This document shows positions 54,701 to 63,700 of a stretch of 64,000 bases of DNA, in pieces; position 1 is the first letter of the stretch; every line of letters starts with the position of its first letter. The notes beneath the pieces were generated by a model. That model had not been told where the DNA came from, did no database searches, and was given only the letters and a program-made list of their open reading frames with translations. The DNA is from JBAXTZ01 sp041666525 (GTDB lineage: Bacteria; Bacillota; Negativicutes; JBAXTZ01). The position numbers and the translations under genes are program-made. The stretch is from positions 1 to 64,000 of the forward strand of contig JBAYGT010000011.1 of the NCBI GenBank assembly GCA_041666525.1, in the 5' to 3' direction.

Positions 54701-57700
54701 TTGCTGCAAACGCGGCAACAATGATGTTACTGTTGCGGCCAACCATTACCCCGACCGGCTGCTCAGTACGCAGACCACAATCCAGCAGCAACGCAGCCAG
54801 CTTATCCGTCCGCGCAACAAATTCCCGATAATTCAGACAACCATCTTCAGCATATACTGCTGACCGATCAGAATACCTGTCACGACAATCATCCAGCAAA
54901 TCTACAACTGTAAGTTGTCCTTCGTAAGCCAGTTTATCGCCGAAAGAATTATTAATAATTACATCGGCCTCATTCGGCGCCAAAATATTCAATTCGCCAA
55001 TGCAACAACCCGGATTTGCGCATACAGCGTCAGCCAGGTTCAACCAATGCCCGCCAAGTTTTTCAATAAATTCCTCAGAATACAACAGCTGGTTAAAATT
55101 TATTCCGATATTGATTTCACGACCTGGACTGATTATTACCCCAAAATCAAAATTGGTCCGGTCATAACCATCAATTTCTTCGACACGATAATCCGCTTGG
55201 GGGTTTTCATCTTCCTCGGGCATGTTTTGAAATGCGACAAGATGGCTAATAAGTGCATTTTTCAAATAACTCTGGGCTTGAATATCAGCTAACGACAACC
55301 AACTGTAGCTGTTGGAAACGAGCATCGAATACTGAATATTTGCCATAAGCTCCGAAAAAGTCTGCTTTTCCGTTGCCTGAACGCGCACCGGGATGGTATT
55401 TATCGTCAAACCAACCATCCGTTCAATTCCGTCAATCTCCGGACGCCGGCCGGAATCCACGTAGCCGAAAACTACATCCGGACGATTGTTATAACGCATC
55501 AATAACAACGCCCACATTGCCTGCAACACTGTCCCAAGCGTTACCTGGTGATCACTGGCAATTTGTGCCAGCATCGCAGTACGCTCGTGACCAAAACAAA
55601 ATAACCGCTCGCTGAATTCAGCACTAGCATTACGCGCATCATTTTGTGCAGGAATCAGCGTAAGTTCATCACAACCGGACAAATACTCGCGCCAATATTT
55701 TTTTGCTGCAACTGCGTTCTGTTGCCCGAGCCAGTCGATAAATATCCGATAAGATACCGGCTGAATATCAGAACGCTCAATGTCAGGTTTGAAATAATTG
55801 TCAAATAACTCTTGAGTTAATATACCATGGCTCCAGCCGTCGATAATAATATGGTGTGTCGACAAGATCACACGCCAGCATTTGTCAGCGGTCCGAGCAA
55901 AACTAAGCCGCAATAGTGGCGGACGAGTCAAATCGAAGCCTCTGTTTTGTTCGCGTATACACAGTTGTTCAGTGGCAACAGCTACTTCGTCTGGAGATAT
56001 TTGCCGCCAATCATGCCAGGTAAGCGTGTTGCTGCAATCTAGCGCTTTCAACACTACTTGCCAGGTGCGGCTTACTCCGTCGCTTACAAACGCGGTCCGG
56101 AGCGCATCGTAGTTGTTAATTATTGTCGCATAATGTTTATGATATTCTTCAATATTGATTTCGCCCTGTACCTCAAACACCGATTGCTCAAAATAAGCAC
56201 GCGAATCCTGACTGGCGACGAACAACATCCCCTGCTGCATCGGCGAAAGATCAAATATATCAGCAATATTGCTGCCGTATTTGGTAGTAACAACGGCTAA
56301 ATCAGCAATTGTTATTTTGGTACTGCCAAAATCACTGGTCGTAAATTCCGGCTCGCGATTGACGCAATGCTGCACTATCTCTGCTAATGCCCGGCGATAT
56401 TCATCAAGAAACCGATTGATTTCTGTCTGTGCAAATAATTGTTTGTTATAGCTTATTTTTACCCGAAACTCACCGTTTTGCAACGACAGCGACACATACC
56501 AACGATAATCATTGGGTACTGACAAAGAGATATCCTCACCAACAGTAGTATCAGCAAGCGTCAGCACTGCGTTGTTGTCCGGTTGATCAATACTTTCTTC
56601 ACCAAAATAGTTAAACTCAATCTCCACCGGCAAACGCGGCGACAAATCGCTCGCGAATTCCGGATCAGTCAATTCATGTAAAACATCATAACCAATGCCA
56701 TGGTTAGGTACTGCACGTATGGTATCTTTCACCCGTTTGATGTGTTCGCCGACATCTGAATGTGTCTGCAAAACTAGCGGATATGCGGCAGTAAACCAGC
56801 CGACCGTGCGGTTAATATCCAACTCCAGGCCAATATCCTGTCGTCCGTGGGTTTCCAATGTCAGGGCGGTGGTCGTAATCGTGCCAGTACTCCATCCAGT
56901 CAGCGCCCGCGCGAATCCGGACAGCAACAGCTCTTCAGTTTCAGTTCGATAGGCGCCATGACAGTCTTTTAATAGCGCTGCAGTAATGTCTTTTTCAACT
57001 ACAAGCTCGCTTTCTACGAGATCGGCAACATAATTACTAACCGGAGTATCGGTCAGTACCGGTAATTTAGTCAACTTAACTGCATCGATTGTTTTCCAAT
57101 ACGATTTTTCGGCCAGTAATTTCGCAGATTGCGCATAACCATTCATAGCCTTGGACCATTTTTGAAATGAACAACTGCGCAGAGTTGGAAGCTTCTGTCC
57201 GGTTTTCAACAACTTATATATATCGATAAAATCATCATTAATAATCGACCATGATACCGAATCGATTACCAGATGGTGGATTATCAATGCCAAATAATCA
57301 CCCTCAAAGGTGTTAAACAACGCGCAGTGCAGTAACGGTCCAGTTTCAATGTCTATTGAACTTTGCAGCACATTTGCGTAACGGATTATTTCCAGGCGCA
57401 GAGTTTCGGAATCGCCGGAGCTACAAGTAAACTGCTGTAGTACATATTGGCTGCCCTCGCCAATTGAACGGTTGCGTTGCTGAACATTTTGTCCTTCGAA
57501 CTCATATACAGCCCGCAAAATATCATGTTGATCAGTAATATGTTTCAGCGTCTGTGCTACCAGCACACTGTCCAGATTTTCCCAGGCTTTGTATAGCGCT
57601 GACTGATTCCAGTGATTACGGTTAGGAATATTTTGTTCAAAAAACCATTTTTGTATTGGCGACAAAGCAACTTCACCGCTCACCGGATGATGTTGCTCAA

Positions 57701-60700
57701 CCACATTTGAGCTGGCTATGGTCGCCGCAAAATCACACAACACTGGTTTCTTCAGCAGCCATTTTACTTCTGCTACATAACCCTTGCGCTTCAACCGTGA
57801 AACTACCTGAATGGCTTTGATGGAGTCGCCGCCCATTTGTAAAAAATTAGCAAATCGCCCCACCGCTGTACAGGACAATACATCTTGCCAAATTTCTGCA
57901 ACTATCTGTTCTTGCTCGGACTGCGGCTCACGATATTCAACTTCTTCGACACGGATTTCCGGCAACGGCAAAGCCCTGCGGTCCACTTTACCATTGGCGT
58001 TCAGCGGAATACCAGCAAGTTCTACCCAAGCCGACGGAATCATATATTCCGGCAAATCAACGGTTAGTGCTTCGACAATCTGTTCGGTAGTCACTGTTTG
58101 GGTAGTGACATACCAAGCGCACAAATATTTACTGCCGCCACTCCCGTCTACTGCAAAAACAGCTACATCTTTTATCGCCGGATGCTTCAATATCTGTTGT
58201 TCAATCTCGCCTAATTCAATCCGATAACCACGAATTTTCACCTGCATATCCACGCGGCCAAGATATTCCAGTTGCCCCGCGTCGTTCCAACGCACCAGGT
58301 CGCCAGTACGATACATTTTCGTAAAGTCGGAATAATACATATTATGGGTTACATTTTGCACATTGCCAAATGGATTATCAACAAATTTTTCAGCGGTTAA
58401 ATCCGGACGATTCAAATAACCACGCGCTAACTGGGCGCCGGCCAGACACAATTCCCCCGGCACCCCGGGCGGAGTAAGTTGGTTGTTTTTATCCAGCACA
58501 TAAGCTTTGCAATTGCCAAGCGGCGTACCGATCGGGATATTATCATAATAGTAGTCAACAGTAAACGCAGTCGCCGAAACAGTAAATTCGGTAGGGCCGT
58601 ATTCGTTGACCAACCTGTAGGGCCGGTCAAAATAAGTCCGCAATTTATCCCCGCCGGTCACCAGCGTCCGCAATGATGACTCAGGAAACTGTTCAACGTA
58701 CTGCTCACAGATTTGCGTTGGTAAATTAACGATACTGATGCTGTTTTCAGTAAAATAGTCATCCAATTCGGTCAAAGATAGTTTCATTGTCTCCGGAACA
58801 ACATGCAATTCAGCGCCGGCAAGCAAATAGGGATACATTTCCCATAATGACGCATCAAAACCAAATCCTGAAAATGTTGCAGAACAGTCATTTTCCGAAA
58901 CGCTATGATATTGTTTTACCCAAGCACAAAGATTGAGCAGATTGCGATGTTCCAGCATAACACCTTTGGGTTTTCCGGTCGAACCAGAAGTATAAATAAT
59001 ATATGCCAAACTATCGCCAGTCAGTTTGCCGGATAAATTACGCACCGTAGCGCTGCTAGCTTTTGCATTGCTTGACCAGTCGATATCATCAATATAAACT
59101 ATAGCACCTTCATATCCGGCAATTTTTCCGGCACAGGCGCGCTCGGTCAACAGCAATTTTGCAGCACTATCTTCAAGCATATATTCAATCCGGTCGACAG
59201 GATACTGCGGATCGACCGGTAGAAATGCTGCTCCGGCTTTTAGCACGGCCAGTTCAGCCACAACAATATTATCGCTGCGTTCCAACATCACTGCCACAAT
59301 ATCTTCTACGGCTACGGTAGCACTAAGTTCAACCGCCAGCCAGTCGGTTGCTTCGTTCAATGCCGAATAGCTCCAGCGTTTGTCAGCATACACCAGTGCC
59401 GTTTTGTCGGAAAATTTTTCTGCAATTGCCACAAAACGTTGCGGCACAGTGATTTCTGGAAACACTTCCATGTCGGTGGCATTATAGGTATTCAATAACA
59501 AATCGCGTTCATCTGGACTGAGCATTACAATATCTGTCAGTTTTTTATCCGGACATGTAACTATGTCCTTCAAAATGTTTTCCAGATGGTTAATCATGCG
59601 TCTGATCGTTGCCGGCTTGAACAACCAGGTTGAATATTCGATCAGCCCGCTTAGGCAGCCATTTTTCTGTTCTTCCATTTCCAGCGTCATATCGACTTGG
59701 GAATAAGCACTGTTTAGGTTTAACATTTCAACTTGCGCGCCGTCGATAACCGGATCAACCGAATCAGTATTCTGCAGTACCAGCATCACATCAAACAGCG
59801 GATTGCGGCTGGTATCACGCTGAGCTGCGGTTTTTTGAGCCAACTCGGAAAACGGATAATCCTGATTGTCGTTTGCCGCCATTACTAACCCGGCAATCGC
59901 ATGCATATAGTCTCTGAAGCTGATATTACTGTCCGGAAAGCTGCGCAATGCCAGTGTGTTAACAAATATTCCAAGCATTGATTGAGTATCAATATGCGTC
60001 CGCCCGGAAACAACGCTGCCGACAGTGATGTCCGCCTGACCGCTATAGCGAAACAATAATGTTTTGTAGGCGGCTAGTATTAGCATAAACAGAGATACGC
60101 CGTTATCGGCAGCAACTCGTTTTAAATCAGTCAGCAGTTCCGCAGGCAACTCAAAAAATTCGCGTGCACCTTCAAACCGCTGTGTATCCGGTCGCGGAAA
60201 ATCGTATGGCAAATTCAAGCTGGTGAGTTCTCCGGAAAATTGCTCCAGCCAATATTGTTCCTGACGGGCGAGTGCAGCTGCCTGTGTCGCACTCCATACA
60301 GTATAATCACGATACTGCAAATACGGTGCAACCAAGCTGTTGCCCCGATACAATTCGTCTAATTCATCCCAAAAAACTGCAAGTGAAGATCCGTCCATAA
60401 TAATATGATTAAAATCAACCAGCAATATTTTGCTGCCGTCAGCGACCTCCGCTAAGCCCATCCTAAACAACGGCGCCACTGAAAGATCAAACGGCCGGAC
60501 AAAACGTTCGGCTAGTTCCGGCAACAGCGAAATCAGCTCAACTGCAGGCAAAATCTGCAATTGAAAAGACACCTGCGCCGCCGGCAATATTTTTTGTACC
60601 GCCATATCATCATCTGCGACAAAAATTGTGCGCAATATTTCATGACGCTGAATCATCGTCTTTACAGCCGATTCAAATCGCTCAACAGAAAATTCACCAG

Positions 60701-63700
60701 TTATTTTGTAAGCAATACTAATATTGTAGGCTGTTCCGACATCGCCAAGCTGAGCTAATGCAAACATCCCCCGTTGCGCTTCTGATAACTGACAGCTGTC
60801 GGTTGCCGCGGTCGGTTCGATACTTACAAAGGCCTGTCCGGCAGCAAAACTGACATTTTCCGACAGTAACCGGATGGTCGGATACTTGAAGATATCCGGC
60901 AATGAAACGCGCACGCTCAACGCTTTTTGAATACGCGCCTGCATAATACCGGCGCGCAATGAATTTCCGCCGAGCAAAAAGAAATTATCATCGATGCCAA
61001 TTCTTTCGATATTCAAAATAAGCTGCCACAATTGCACCAGCGTTCGTTCGGTTTCAGTACGCGGTTCGGTATAAACTGCTTTTTCTTTGGCAGTAAATTG
61101 CGGTTGCGGCAGTGCCCGCCGGTCAATTTTGCCGTTGGCTGTCAGTGGTAGTTCCGGCAAAAATACAAAATATTCCGGTACCATATAGGTTGGCAACAAC
61201 TCAGACAGGTGGTTTTTTAGCTGCTGCTCGCTAACATCACCACTTTCGAGCACAACAAAAGCGCACAACGTTTTTTCACCGCTACCATCAGTAATATCCA
61301 ATACCGATGCTGTTTTCACTGCAACATTCTTGTAAAGCGCCTGCTCAATTTCACCTAATTCAATTCGATAACCGCGGATTTTTACTTGAAAGTCGATTCG
61401 TCCCAAAAACTCAATATTCCCATCCGGTAACCAGCGCACCCGGTCACCAGTGCGATACATTTTCGAAAAATCGGCAATTCGTTTTTGGGACTGCACATTC
61501 TGCATAGCATGTTGCAGATCAACAAACGGATTGTCAACAAACTTTTCGGCAGTAAGCTCCGGCCGTTGCCAATAGCCGCGTGCCAATTGCCGGCCACTGA
61601 TACACAGTTCTCCGGGAATTCCGACCGGCAGCAAATTATTATATTTATCAACAATATAGCACTCAGTATTTGCCAGTGGTTTACCAATCGGAATGTTGGT
61701 GACATTACCCTCGACTTCAAATGCCGTGGCTGATATTGTATATTCCGTCGGACCATATTCGTTTACCAAACTGTATGGCATCTTGTGAAATGCATTAAGC
61801 TTATCGCCGCCAGTAACCATTCGCCGCAAACTGCGATTTTCACAAAGCTCCATAAACTGCTCGCAAAACTGCGTCGGCAGATTGGCAATCGTAATATCGT
61901 GATCATTGAAGTATTCATTAACAGCCAGCGGCGACAAACGTATGTCATCGGCGATAACATGAACAGTTACACCGGCCGATAAAAACGGAAATATTTCCCA
62001 AACCGAAGCGTCAAAACCAAAGCTGGAATAAAAAGCGGTATTATCGTTGCCCGTGACTGAATGAAAATCATGATGCCACAGGCAGATATTCACCAAATTA
62101 CGATGCGTTATCATCACACCCTTTGGTTTTCCAGTTGATCCTGAGGTGTAAATCATATAAATTAAATCATCCGGTTTAGACTGTGGCTCAACACTTGCCA
62201 CCACCCAATCCGAAGCTGCCGAAAAATTCCGGCAATATTCATCATTGAAAACCAAGGTGAAATCTTCGGCTGCGGCATCAACAATAAGTTTTTCGATGTC
62301 GTCCAGAAAAATAATTACGCCGCTATAATCACCAACTTTTCCTAACAAGTTCTTCTGACATAGCAGCACCTTCGCCTGACTATCCGCCAGCATGTACTGA
62401 ATCCGGTCATCCGGATAATTCGGATCAACCGGCAAATAAGCGCCGCCGGCAACTATTACCGCAAGCGCCGCCGGCAGCATTTCCAGACTGCGTTCACTGA
62501 GAATACCGACCAGTTCATCACGCTTCACACCGCATGCGCGCAGCAACTTACCCAAAGTATGCGCAAACCGATCCGTCTGCGCAAAAGTCAGCGCCCGGTT
62601 CTTGAATACAACCGCATTTTTCTCCGGCTTGTCCGAAACCTGTGCCGTCCAAAGATCGGTTAACGTCAAACTACTGTCGTAATTAGTGGCTGTTGCATTA
62701 AATTTATAGCGCACCAGTTCGAATTCTGCCTCGTCCATAAGCGCGATTTTGTTCAATGCGCTCTCCGGTCTGCTTATCGCTGACTTCAGCACAACCATCA
62801 GGCGTTTGAACAAACTCTCGATTTCCGCCTTGCTAAAGTTGGCAGTTTGATAATCAATTGCGATTTCCAAAAGACCAAACCGTTCATTAGCATTGGGGTC
62901 AATATACAACGTTAGCGGCGAGGAATCACAATCTATATTCACCCACTCGGCACGCCAAGCATTTCGCGATGGCGGAATTTGAACAACATTGATTGTGGAA
63001 ATGTCACCACTCAACCGATGCTGATTTTCCAGCTCATTAATCAAAGCATTATAAGGAAACCGCTGACGGCTTTTGAAAATCTCATGCAATTCATGGTTCT
63101 CCAGCGTTAACAAATCGGCAAAACTCTTCTGCCCGGCGCAGTCGACGTTCAATCCGATTGTATTAACAAACATCCCCGCAGTATTACGTGCGGTTTTTGA
63201 TAATCGCCCATGATGTACAGTAGTCATAATCGAGCGCGTAGCGTTACTTGCACGGGCTATGTATACCGCAACCGTGCTTAACAGCAATTGAAATATGGTT
63301 GTTTTGTGCTCGCGGCAGAAACTGCGCATTTGCTGAAACAAATCATCATCTAAAGCAAACAGCGCCCGCATGATTGCGATTGAATCATTTTTGCATGGAT
63401 TCATCGCTAATGTTGTCGGTTCAGGCATTTCTGAAAACTTATCCAACCACCAAGCTTTATCGTTCTGATATTCAGCAGCTTGCAGATATTCCCGTTCCAC
63501 TGCTAATGTCTCTAGATAGCTACCTGCTACCGATTCAAAAGCGGCGGTAATAACGGAAGCAGCAACGCCAGACACCAACTCATTATAAATCTCAAGCATT
63601 CGTTCAGACAGCAACTGAAACGTCCATCCGTCAGAAATTATGTGATGCATTTTCATGAATATTCCGGTTATTTTTCCCGGTTCAGCTTGCAACAATATAA

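Noticed and set aside
48691..61982. Numerous plus-strand frames opposite the NRPS
   Set aside because: They are shadows of the minus-strand coding sequence, without ribosome sites or recognisable domains.
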